Part shown: positions 57,701 to 64,000 of the stretch, one piece after another
Layout: each line of letters opens with the position of its first letter
Numbering within the stretch: position 1 is the stretch's first letter
DNA from: Gammaproteobacteria bacterium
GTDB lineage: Bacteria > Pseudomonadota > Gammaproteobacteria > AKS1
DNA: 64,000 nucleotides
Reading direction: 5' to 3'
NCBI GenBank assembly: GCA_027006175.1
Contig: JALTKS010000038.1
Location: forward strand, 115,373 to 179,372
Notes under the pieces: generated by a model
What the model was told of the DNA's origin: nothing
The model's input: the letters and a program-made list of their open reading frames with translations, nothing else
Database searches by the model: none
Position numbers and translations under genes: made by a program

Positions 57701-59752
57701 ATCACTTGCGCCACCGCCATCATTAACCGTGATCGAACCGTTAGTGGTGCTAATGTTAATATCGCCATCAACCGACTGAATAATTCTCTCAACTGTAAGC
57801 GCGTTAGCTTCAGTTATGACAATATTGCCACTGGCATCATTCGTGACATCCACACTCTCAACATCGGTTTCTATTCCAGCCACACCTGTTTCAGATTTTA
57901 TGACCAAACGACCGGCTGATGTTATATCTGCGCCGCCGGTATCGCCAGCATCAAGAATTGATCCATTCACTGAATTAAGTTGCACGGATGTCGCGCTACT
58001 ATCGGTTGTGACTAATCGTCCAACCGTAATATCAGCATCGGCATTCAAGGCTATTTTACCCGCGGCGGCGTTGATAACTGTGCCATCTACCATGGTAATT
58101 GTTTCACCGCTATTACTCGCATCCATATCGGCGGTAATAGTGACATCACCACCATTACTGGTGATGTCAGCACCGGTGTTAAACGTGACATTGTTATCGG
58201 CTTCCAGCACGACATTAAGTGCACCGGTGGTTGCAACAATATCCTGATTTAAAATAATGTCGTTATCAGCCTGCAAAGTCAGGGTCGCCGTACCCCCTGC
58301 GGTTTTATCAAGCTGTGCATCAACGGTAATATTACCGACATCGACACCATCACCATTGCCTGTATCCGCCGTTTGCAAGGTAACACTGGTGCCACCATTG
58401 AGTAATGTTTCAATCGTGGTATCAAGAATTTCGTTATTAGTATTACCATCATTTTCAAAAACACGTGGATTACCGGATCCGGGATCCGTTAAATCCACAT
58501 CAGCTGTGTCAGCTGAGACTATCGTGATATTGGTGGGGTCAATGAGAAAGGTACCTGCCGCCCCATTTGTTGCCGATGCATCAACTGCACCATTAATTTC
58601 TATTTTTTCAATACCGGATACTTCAACAAAGCCACCGTCACCCGAAACACGCCCTCCTTTGGCTTCAATCTTTGCGCCGTAATTAAAAATGGCGCTACCC
58701 GTGGTATAAACAATAACCTCACCACCCTGACCATCAACACCGGCATTTGCCGTCGTCAGGCTTGCTTTTGTTAACGCAATCACTTCATCGGCTTTAATCG
58801 ATACCTTACCGCCATTACCAACCGATGCATCTGCCTGAATATTTCCCTGTTGTGCAACACGTTTACCTTGAATTGAAATATTGCCACCGGTTTTACCTGA
58901 GGCACTTAGACTACCGGTGTTATAAACATCCGCATTACCTGTTAAGTAAATCTCGCCATTTCGTTCCTCAATGCCATTAGCCTGAATCAAGCCACTGTTA
59001 TTGACTGCTGTTGCGACTAAAGCATCACTGACCTTGCCCGCTAAAATAACGCGCCCACCATCTGCCACTAATTCACCGGTATTACTAACGCCCGCTAATT
59101 TTGTTGCTGTTGCCGAATCAATGCTGTATCCAATTAAACCATCGCCACTTATATCTAACGTAACTTCGCCGCCTGACAGGAGTGCAATTTGTCCAAATTT
59201 AGTTTCTATCTCGCCACTATTTTCAACACGGCTACCCATCAGTACAACATAACCACTTTCACGTGCTTGTATTACGCCCGCATTAACAACAGACGTTTCA
59301 GTGAGATTTGTCGGTGTGGCAAAAATATAATTTCCGTTTAAAAAGTCATCATTTTTTATATCAAGTGTACTGGCAACTAAACCGCCGACATCAAGCGTTG
59401 CACCGGCGCCAAAAAATATTCCATTTGGATTAACAAGGAAGACTTGTCCATTTGCAGACAAGTTGCCCAATATAGAAGAGGGATCACTACCCACAACCCG
59501 GTTCAAGGAAACAGAATTTGAATCGGGTTGTTTAAATTGGACAAATTCATTTTCACCAATTGAAAAACTTTGCCAATTAATAACCGCTTTTGTGCTGCTC
59601 TGAGTGATAATCGTACCATGCGTAGAGGGATGGCTAACCGTTGCTGAGCCTGCAACAATATTTGCACCTTGTGGCCCAGCCACAGCCAGACCCGGCGTTG
59701 CCGCCAACAACGCAAGTGTTGTTAATTTTTGTTTAGTGACTGGCTTTTTCAT
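51746..59752 (-). CDS. TpsA: filamentous hemagglutinin-type exoprotein
   Basis: This 2668-aa secreted beta-helix protein has a signal peptide ending at AVA (residue 25). The TPS secretion domain spans about residues 26-260, with VINWQSFSIG, the NPNGIFF motif at 108-114 and LVASTLDI. The rest is a low-complexity Asn/Thr/Ser/Gly/Asp repeat region that should fold as a long right-handed beta-helix. A short acidic tail ends ENQCS with a single Cys. The neighbouring tpsB gene supplies the outer-membrane pore. Adhesion or biofilm is likely. Long antisense frames reflect composition only. Confidence 0.93.
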   Translation of the reverse strand: MKKPVTKQKLTTLALLAATPGLAVAGPQGANIVAGSATVSHPSTHGTIITQSSTKAVINWQSFSIGENEFVQFKQPDSNSVSLNRVVGSDPSSILGNLSANGQVFLVNPNGIFFGAGATLDVGGLVASTLDIKNDDFLNGNYIFATPTNLTETSVVNAGVIQARESGYVVLMGSRVENSGEIETKFGQIALLSGGEVTLDISGDGLIGYSIDSATATKLAGVSNTGELVADGGRVILAGKVSDALVATAVNNSGLIQANGIEERNGEIYLTGNADVYNTGSLSASGKTGGNISIQGKRVAQQGNIQADASVGNGGKVSIKADEVIALTKASLTTANAGVDGQGGEVIVYTTGSAIFNYGAKIEAKGGRVSGDGGFVEVSGIEKIEINGAVDASATNGAAGTFLIDPTNITIVSADTADVDLTDPGSGNPRVFENDGNTNNEILDTTIETLLNGGTSVTLQTADTGNGDGVDVGNITVDAQLDKTAGGTATLTLQADNDIILNQDIVATTGALNVVLEADNNVTFNTGADITSNGGDVTITADMDASNSGETITMVDGTVINAAAGKIALNADADITVGRLVTTDSSATSVQLNSVNGSILDAGDTGGADITSAGRLVIKSETGVAGIETDVESVDVTNDASGNIVITEANALTVERIIQSVDGDINISTTNGSITVNDGGGASDVIEAVGNGTIDLNAGGTGSDIILQDRIQSNSGTITLAAANSVDFQNNAKLTSTTANVSVTATAGTIVDNNGTSEDISSVNAVLAASTGVGSASDQIETNVNGLDVTSATGGVYIKENDDVTVLAASTTTSGNIDIAANGKITVSDGDDMTASTVIQAAGAGTINLDATSANDDDIDVRDGIQSASGSITLLANDSITFTNDGDVTSTSGLLTVTADANGVTNGNDSDLITMASGSVFNTGSGAIDLNSDGDVALAQLTTTGTVNVDANNGAITDVNGATNNVTGSTVTLTSSDGIGATADALETAATVLDLSVTNTGDINIDQTGGVDLAGIDTAAGNISVAASGAITTSAAVSATDGDVVLATSSNGNVTLSNTVSASSTNGNRSVSINATGDVVVNAAITSSVTGNGDASISVGSSGSEVASLTVGASGSLNVTEGGSGDSETLSIYAAGAVDTSNTTLDANDGITLSGASVNAAGLTASTGAINVVADTTSIVVGTLSADSNVTLNATTSLNTGDITVTNDDISLTAGTTLDLAELNSANNISLSAGGVVTSTAVNPYVAATSISLAGTGTGSSYNLTTNTAQLNLNGGLNSVTVDNTAFNGATAGIAFSNSGFGSVTLDTNVDTNVSGSLSATGSVDINGGNGALSLANSLSATNGITLTSTGTLSTNALSASNVAGATISLKGSSIAAGDLTTNATTGTVILDAPSSSAGAITANTLTVKDGVGSATDLTLTGALTIPNANIAVSGTLNLNNISANTGITLDANSITTGSLTTTTGAATVSADTGNITLAAVSADSISITNTGTSNGNITTAQLDADNGGITLNAAGDLVTANVNALLAAGATVSLTGDTVTTGNIATNASTGTVNVTANATSGTDTINVGNVIASTVSFDGFSITGNAITANSFSVKDGMASANDLTLNGNLISGTAVNLAVVNALDVQDVTASTGNVSLTSSNSTIDTGSITSTLGSVSANANGQLTYMGNIAAATGVSLMGNGISGSSNGNVTTTTGNVALTAATGNISVGNLTASATGASISVEATTGDASVGALNADMVSIIASSLTLNDTYTNGNFTATNTLTVNGTITNSNINLTAKDFLLGNTGILQDTGVGSVININASDSIVLDGTVNVALGTFNASITGASGAITGAGTSTASTVNLSAKGNIGTDAANPLTVNAATVNLSGSLSNSFLDLTASNSALNVNTAITNTLDVNAVNLNLSGSTVVTATDIDLTTSGNLSLGQSLNGATSVSLNVAGTASDGGNSVTTTTLNLAGNGSYGTTLAPFNSNATAIDIRNTVSSVVLDNAATTTTGLNFSGGGTHGTLDISAMSDVNLTAGTAVNVTALAIDTTGALDIAESITVTSPNALTLQANGIASNANTLTADAINLTGTGSSSLNIVTDAAAVNLGTGFGNVTLDTTATTLANVNLNATNYGNLSIASDGLNINGANINTGNIAINAGSGNITNNANLNASVAMGSATVSLDTSGQLVNNATIAVSDTSSSSSVVVGGITPVSAMSGMGQYRADTVTINATAPATINAVTNTGTLNVNGAANVTIDNNAFAGATTFTYGQTNYTTLDLKFGGTTNLNSGGDIVATTVSIDGQSDLTLNQGYSATTINLTAGGQVDASGVLTATTVNLAGNGAANFGSSAAKLKTNANTVDLATGINDVFVDNTMNTGSAAVNISGTNYGVVDIDFGGISSKVGTATTSTVQGNDFSASAFAVSGNGNINVTAGFNVNGGTVPGVAGDTLLTSSIASVAGLVNAGGTSDPNASFIATDAVTLNINNLSQSNQYLLVKADDITFTGTSNAANLLVQLTPFTISQTDMLGNTTFSSLSFNQTTPGTADFNYTFDKHFAPFTGTTIALGEQGFNGDISIGSVNAGTKNLLFLSGGTISGINNIIGTGLLGSANEVGGFFVVRPIVTTVTVDQLGSFGFRFGARVSTIELNENFGGTGENENNNSDLELEDGGVNDGSENQCS

Positions 59753-59772
59753 AATGCACTATTGTTACCGTT

Positions 59773-61425
59773 TCAAAATATGGTTGTTACGTTAATCCAG
59801 AGTCTTCCACCATCTCGTCCATCCGAGGTGGGGTGATCATCCGTTGGTTTCGCGACTTCCATATCAATCGAAAAATTCTTCGTTGGTAAAACAGTGACAC
59901 CAAATCCTACACTTGTTAAATTTTCCTGTTGTTCTTCATTAGCACCGGGCAACTTTCGAAATACACGACCATGATCAAAGAAGGCACGTACATATCCGGG
60001 TAACTGCCCTTCCAGATTAAATCGACGCCGTAACTCTGTCGTCATCACATAACCTGAATCACCACGCACTTCGGCAGATGGAAAACCTCTTACACTGCCT
60101 TGCCCGCCAATACTGAATTTTTCGCTGTCTACCAATGGGTCACTGGTAAGACTAATCGCCCCTCGCAAATAGACTGACCAGTTATTATCCAGAGATAGCA
60201 AATGATTTCCGTCAACTATTAACTTGGCTTTTTGTGCATTATTACGCAATCCATCCGGATTACTGCGGAAATTGCTTGATAATATGGCTGAAATGCTCGA
60301 AACAGAGTTATTTGCATGCACCCGGTTATATAACAAACTGGCTTCTAATAAATTAATATCATTATCCCGCGTAATCGCACCCAGCGTTCGTGACAATGTC
60401 GTGTTACGCCCAATCCCCAGTCCCACTAATAAATTTTCACGGCGTGAACGGATGAAGGGATGGCTAAGCGTTAACTGCACATCAGTACTGTCACCATCAA
60501 TATCCAGGGTGGCAAAGGTCCCGCCCACGTTATAGTCAATGTGCGAAACATTGAGTCCTACACGTGTGCCCAAACTATTAACCGGTATGTTGTAACCAAT
60601 GTTTGAATAACTGAGTAAGCCTTGCTCGGATTTGCTGATGGAAACACTGAGCTGATCGCCATTGCCGGTAAGATTATTAAAAACAAACTCGCCATCCAAC
60701 CGCCATTCACCCACTTCAACACGACCATAGTTATTAAAACTCACTCTGGCTTGAAACGGCACTTCTTCTACCTCGATATAAAGATCAGAGGTACCAAATA
60801 TGGGGCCAGGTTTAATCAATGAGCGGGCTGTTAACCCCGGTAAATCATTTAATATCAGTAAGTCATGCTCTAGCGCTGCCAGCGTGATGGCTTTTCCCTC
60901 TTTAAGGGAGCCAAGATAAGCACGTAAATCTCTGGTATCGTAGTTCATCGTGCCGTTAAACTTCACCGCATTTAAAATACCTTCGACTACTGACAGCTCA
61001 ATAATGCCTAAATTAATCCGTTGCGCAGGAACCGTTACTCGCGCCAAAGAATATCCCTTGGTTTGATAATAGTCAGTGAGGATATCTGCCGCGGCATAAA
61101 TTTCTTCGAGCGTTAGTTGCTGCCCTTGTAATTCAGCAATTTGTGTGACCAGTTCTTTAGTGGGTATTTCTTTATTACCTGATATCTCAAAACGATTAAC
61201 CTGAATTCGCTTTGAACTGTTCTGTTTTACCCTTGGTTTAACACCTTGCTTGATAGGCGGTGCAACGTCTGACTTGGGTGTATTTAAGTTCTCTTTCTTA
61301 AAGGGCTCACGCACAGCACCCGGTGTGACCGGAGTAACAGCCATCGCTATTGACGCACTTAGACTTAGACAGAAAAAAAATGCCCATATGGGCAATTTCC
61401 TGCCAACGAACTTTTTCAACAACAA
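59773..61425 (-). CDS. TpsB: ShlB/FhaC-type outer-membrane transporter
   Basis: This 550-aa protein has a signal peptide and a proline/lysine-rich linker. POTRA domains span about residues 72-225 (VNRFEISGNKEIPTKELV, YQTKGYSLARVTVPAQ). A 16-strand barrel follows, with VRGFPSAEVRGDSGYVMTTE near the conserved VRGF motif, and the C-terminal residue is Phe (TTIF). It secretes the TpsA protein encoded 21 bp downstream. It is the first gene of the four-gene locus. Confidence 0.95.
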   Translation of the reverse strand: MLLKKFVGRKLPIWAFFFCLSLSASIAMAVTPVTPGAVREPFKKENLNTPKSDVAPPIKQGVKPRVKQNSSKRIQVNRFEISGNKEIPTKELVTQIAELQGQQLTLEEIYAAADILTDYYQTKGYSLARVTVPAQRINLGIIELSVVEGILNAVKFNGTMNYDTRDLRAYLGSLKEGKAITLAALEHDLLILNDLPGLTARSLIKPGPIFGTSDLYIEVEEVPFQARVSFNNYGRVEVGEWRLDGEFVFNNLTGNGDQLSVSISKSEQGLLSYSNIGYNIPVNSLGTRVGLNVSHIDYNVGGTFATLDIDGDSTDVQLTLSHPFIRSRRENLLVGLGIGRNTTLSRTLGAITRDNDINLLEASLLYNRVHANNSVSSISAILSSNFRSNPDGLRNNAQKAKLIVDGNHLLSLDNNWSVYLRGAISLTSDPLVDSEKFSIGGQGSVRGFPSAEVRGDSGYVMTTELRRRFNLEGQLPGYVRAFFDHGRVFRKLPGANEEQQENLTSVGFGVTVLPTKNFSIDMEVAKPTDDHPTSDGRDGGRLWINVTTIF

Positions 61426-61901
61426 CTCCCCCCAAAGGTTCTATTGATGCCTATTCCCCGACAGGCACACCATTAATCTCCAACACTTCAGTAACCATAT
61501 ATATGTTCTTGTTAGAAGATAGCCATTCTAAACGGCTCGTCTTAAGGCATCAATTGGATATGAACATGATTTTGTAGGATATTTCTGATTTTCCAGTGTC
61601 AGGTAAATTAATTTCTAATAATATTTTAACTTTATAATCAATGAAATGAGTATGTTAACTGCTATATGTTATCTAATACACTCGCTTATAAATATAAGTC
61701 ATTGATTAAGAATTACTCTCTTTTTTCTGATGTTTTTCTACTTTTACCTACTTTAACTTTATCTAAAATCTGTTTTCCAACGCCTTCTCAACCTTAACTT
61801 ATCAAAATATATTCCGAGTATTTCTTACATGCGAATCTGAACTGTATTGACTACAATCGGTCATATTAGTTAAGAGTATTTGTTTTCAATAGGGGATCGT
61901 C
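61426..61901. other. 476-bp intergenic region with divergent promoters
   Basis: It separates the tpsB operon (minus) from the lipoprotein gene (plus). No coding frame is supported. A TTGACT at 61847-61852 is followed 17 bases later by a weak TTAAGA, a possible promoter for the plus-strand gene. The tpsB side is AT-rich without a clear box. Confidence 0.3.
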
Positions 61902-62372
61902 ATGACACTCACTCAACCTAAATTTGTCCGATTAATTATCATTGCCGCCTTCAGTATTACCCTCGCTGGCTGTCAATCATCACCAACCCAGCAAGAAGAT
62001 ACTGGACGGGTTATCGGCGCTGTTGTTGGCGGTGTACTGGGATCAAATGTTGGTAAAGGTAGGGGACGCACTGCTGCCATCATTGCCGGCACCATTCTTG
62101 GCGGATACCTTGGTGGAAAAGTAGGTAAAACCATGGATGATAATGACCGTTACCGTGCTAACCAGGCCTTTGAACATAATCCGACGAATCAACCTAGCTC
62201 CTGGCGTAATCCTGATAGCGGCAACCAATACACCGTTACACCCACAAGAACTTATGCCAACGATCAAGTCCCTTGTCGTGATTATACAACCGAAGTTGTT
62301 ATTGATGGGCGCCATGAAAAAGCCACCGGCACAGCTTGCCGCGAAAATGGACAGTGGCGTATCGTTAATTAA
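61902..62372 (+). CDS. 17-kDa-type glycine-zipper surface lipoprotein
   Basis: This 156-aa lipoprotein has the lipobox LAGC (Cys24). A glycine-zipper 2TM segment follows (GRVIGAVVGGVLGSNVGKG, TILGGYLGGKVGKTMDD). The C-terminal domain (PCRDYTTEVVIDGRHEKATG, ACRENGQW) is typical of Rickettsia 17-kDa-antigen-like proteins. It is probably an outer-membrane lipoprotein. The methyltransferase gene starts 2 bp after its stop. Confidence 0.9.
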   Translation: MTLTQPKFVRLIIIAAFSITLAGCQSSPTQQEDTGRVIGAVVGGVLGSNVGKGRGRTAAIIAGTILGGYLGGKVGKTMDDNDRYRANQAFEHNPTNQPSSWRNPDSGNQYTVTPTRTYANDQVPCRDYTTEVVIDGRHEKATGTACRENGQWRIVN

Positions 62373-62374
62373 CG

Positions 62375-62962
62375 ATGAACAAACCTTTTGCTGAATCTTG
62401 TGAGCAAAACAAACATGCTATTCTTGATGTCTTAAAAAAGACATTTACTCACTCGCAAAATATTTTAGAAATAGCCAGTGGTACGGCACAGCATGCGGTA
62501 TTTTTTGCAAAAGCAATGCCGCATCTTCAATGGCAATGTAGCGACCGTAATTCTGAGATCCCCGGAATGAATGCCTGGATCGATGAAGCGAACCTCCCTA
62601 ACTTATTGCCACCTATTGAGCTGGATGTTTTAAAACAATGGCCCTCGATTAAATATGATGCGGTCTTTAGTGCCAATGCTGTTCACATCATGTCATGGCA
62701 AGCGGTTGAAGCAATGTTTAGCGGATTTAAAAATTGTCTTACTGGCAACGCCACATTATGCCTTTATGGCCCTTTTAATTACGATGGTAAATTTACCAGT
62801 GAAAGCAATGCACGCTTTGATCAATGGCTCAAACAGCGTGACCCACAAAGTGGTATTCGTGATATTGAAAAATTGAATTTACTTGCTGAAGATTGTGGAC
62901 TAATACTTAAAAATGACTATGAAATGCCTGCTAATAACCGCATTCTTTGCTGGCAAAAATAA
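62375..62962 (+). CDS. DUF938 SAM-dependent methyltransferase-like protein
   Basis: This 195-aa protein has SAM-fold motif I (ILEIASGTAQHAVFFAKAM), the acidic loop motif CSDRNSE, and the family block VFSANAVHIMSW. The DUF938 family is predicted to be methyltransferases of unknown substrate. It is coupled to the lipoprotein gene and convergent with the esterase gene, 2 bp apart. Confidence 0.88.
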   Translation: MNKPFAESCEQNKHAILDVLKKTFTHSQNILEIASGTAQHAVFFAKAMPHLQWQCSDRNSEIPGMNAWIDEANLPNLLPPIELDVLKQWPSIKYDAVFSANAVHIMSWQAVEAMFSGFKNCLTGNATLCLYGPFNYDGKFTSESNARFDQWLKQRDPQSGIRDIEKLNLLAEDCGLILKNDYEMPANNRILCWQK

Positions 62963-62964
62963 TA

Positions 62965-63723
62965 TTACTGTATTTTCAATCGTGTCTTTAACCATTTTCC
63001 TATGGCATCAATTTCATCAGGAATCACCGCATGTGGCATTGGGTAATGATGCCATTCAACAGCGTATCCCTGTTCTTTTAATAAGTCTCTAGACTGTTCA
63101 GCAAAACTAATTGGAATCACATCATCTTGGTCACCGTGCGCATAAAAAATAGCGATATCTTGGTTAGCCGTATTCTTCTCTGCTTCTAATGTAGATGCTA
63201 ATGGCACATAACTCGACAACACCATCAACCCACCGAGTGATTGAGGGTATCGCAAACCTGCTTGCAATATTATTGCGCCACCTTGAGAAAACCCTGCCAG
63301 AATTATTTTCTCCGGTGGCATGCCCGCTTTTATTTCTGCATCAATCACGTTACTTAATTGTTCTGCAGAACGCTTTATCCCTTCTGCATCCTGCTGTGCG
63401 GATAAATCAGCACTGACAATGTCATACCAGGCGCGCATGACGTAACCAGCATTAACTGTTACTGGTATTTTGGGCGCATGAGGGAATATAAATTTTATTG
63501 CTGCGCTATCGGGTAAATTTAACTCGGGTACAATTGGTTCGAAATCATAACCATCAGCTCCTAAACCATGTAACCAGATCACCACCGCGTCAGGTGTTGA
63601 TTTCGGATTGATAACAATAGATTCTAATAGCTCTGGCATGGCGATCACTTTATTTATAAATAATAAACTAAACAACACTAATAATTTAGTTGAAAACTTT
63701 CTGCTCATTTTAGTGTTTTTCAT
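62965..63723 (-). CDS. Exported carboxylesterase/phospholipase family alpha/beta hydrolase
   Basis: This 252-aa protein has a signal segment (LLVLFSLLFINKVIAM) and an Abhydrolase_2 domain: WLHGLGADGYDF, the nucleophile elbow GFSQGG with Ser146, Asp near 199 in GDQDDVIPI, and His near 229 in MPHAVIP. It resembles YpfH/EstB-type carboxylesterases, but is exported. The start could also be the Met at 63708. Its start codon lies at the outer edge of an inverted repeat. Confidence 0.88.
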   Translation of the reverse strand: MKNTKMSRKFSTKLLVLFSLLFINKVIAMPELLESIVINPKSTPDAVVIWLHGLGADGYDFEPIVPELNLPDSAAIKFIFPHAPKIPVTVNAGYVMRAWYDIVSADLSAQQDAEGIKRSAEQLSNVIDAEIKAGMPPEKIILAGFSQGGAIILQAGLRYPQSLGGLMVLSSYVPLASTLEAEKNTANQDIAIFYAHGDQDDVIPISFAEQSRDLLKEQGYAVEWHHYPMPHAVIPDEIDAIGKWLKTRLKIQ

Positions 63724-63801
63724 TAGACAGGATTTACAAGATTAACATGATTAAATTTCTCAACGTTTTGGCATCGTGTTAATCTTGTAAATCCTGTCTA
63801 A
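63723..63801. repeat. Perfect 25-bp inverted repeat upstream of the esterase gene
   Basis: The left arm (63723-63747, starting TTAGACAGGATTTACAAG) is exactly complementary to the right arm (63777-63801). Three further pairs fit inward after one mismatch. The core ATCTTGTAAATCCTGTCT is a phrase I have seen as a dispersed intergenic repeat in many bacteria. It is a possible mobile or transcription-terminating hairpin. Confidence 0.7.
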
Positions 63802-63823
63802 ATTTTTTTATTTATCTAATCAC

Positions 63824-63852
63824 AAAAAAAAGGCCGCTAAAAGCGACCTTTT
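63824..63852 (-). terminator. Intrinsic terminator of soxZ
   Basis: On the minus strand GGUCGC-uuuua-GCGGCC forms a six-pair stem including one G-U pair, followed by eight U (63831-63824). It lies 21 bases after the soxZ stop. The wobble makes it effective only in that direction. Confidence 0.8.
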
Positions 63853-63872
63853 TATACAACTTAAATCAACAA

Positions 63873-64000
63873 CTAGCGAATTTTCGCTTCCTTGGAAGCA
63901 GACTCACCCTTGTTATCGACCCAGCTGATTTTAATGCTGTCACCCTTGGCGCCACCCTTAAACTTGAACGACAAGTAAGGATTTTTTGAGATAGCCGGTC
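63873..64000 (-). CDS. soxZ: SoxZ, sulfur-carrier subunit of the Sox complex, C-terminal end only
   Basis: Hand translation of the minus strand from the right edge reads PAISKNPYLSFKFKGGAKGD followed by SIKISWVDNKGESASKEAKIR and a TAG stop at 63873-63875. This is the characteristic SoxZ C-terminus. SoxZ pairs with SoxY to carry sulfur intermediates of thiosulfate oxidation in the periplasm. The rest of the gene and soxY lie outside the window. It is followed by a terminator. Confidence 0.9.
   Translation of the reverse strand, partial: PAISKNPYLSFKFKGGAKGDSIKISWVDNKGESASKEAKIR

Overview
The window looks like a chromosome segment of a sulfur-oxidising gammaproteobacterium. The right and central parts carry the gammaproteobacterial block dsbA - cytochrome c biogenesis (System II, ResB/CcsB) - cytochrome c4 - cytochrome c5 - engB - polA - LOG protein - DUF2782 - thrB. 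The extreme right edge holds the C-terminus of SoxZ, the sulfur-carrier subunit of the Sox thiosulfate-oxidation system. No single species is claimed.

Region 1 (1-26205) is an AT-rich accessory island. It starts, on the minus strand, with a type I restriction-modification operon: hsdM, a hairpin-like repeat, hsdS, an AlbA_2/Schlafen-type ATPase gene coupled to hsdS, and hsdR running off the left edge. Next come a Cro/C1 regulator, an excisionase-like gene, a DUF3596-type tyrosine integrase and a small hypothetical gene. These are followed by an XRE regulator facing a decayed HAD-phosphatase fragment, and by an unrecognised operon of two lipoproteins plus a 694-aa membrane protein. A three-gene overlapping operon (199, 843 and 732 aa) encodes one canonical and one degenerate large tyrosine recombinase. 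It resembles the mobility trios of Gamma-Mobile-Trio-like islands. Opposite it lies a co-directional cargo set: a zinc-ribbon/glycine-zipper protein, a small membrane protein, an FRG-domain gene broken at an A9 tract, and a 1250-aa nuclease-STAND NTPase that looks like an Avs-type antiphage sensor. The gaps between these cargo genes look like decayed integron attC sites. A complete IS1182-family element with 16-bp terminal repeats and a 4-bp target duplication follows. The region ends at a 46-bp 3' fragment of a tRNA-Arg(CCG) gene, the classic scar of integrase-mediated insertion, so the intact tRNA should lie left of this window.

Region 2 (26206-30400) is a transition zone: a truncated RHS/YD-repeat fragment, a hipBA toxin-antitoxin pair with a palindromic operator, and an unrecognised exported protein.

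Region 3 (30400-50240) is core genome. It holds a YdjM-like membrane protein, a ceruloplasmin-like multicopper oxidase, and a tightly packed minus-strand run: acetolactate synthase - endonuclease/exonuclease/phosphatase - diguanylate cyclase - DUF368/PopT - TrkH. The dsbA/cytochrome c/engB/polA/thrB block follows. Between the convergent engB and polA genes is a run of three hairpins ending in a strong terminator on the polA strand. This is the same position as Spot 42 in Escherichia coli and ErsA in Pseudomonas, and it is a good small-RNA candidate.

Region 4 (50235-61425) is a minus-strand two-partner secretion locus: tpsB transporter, a 2668-aa tpsA exoprotein, a FecR-domain protein and a SapC-family protein. 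Region 5 (61902-64000) has a 17-kDa-type lipoprotein, a DUF938 methyltransferase, an exported carboxylesterase, a 25-bp-arm inverted repeat, and the soxZ 3' end with its terminator.
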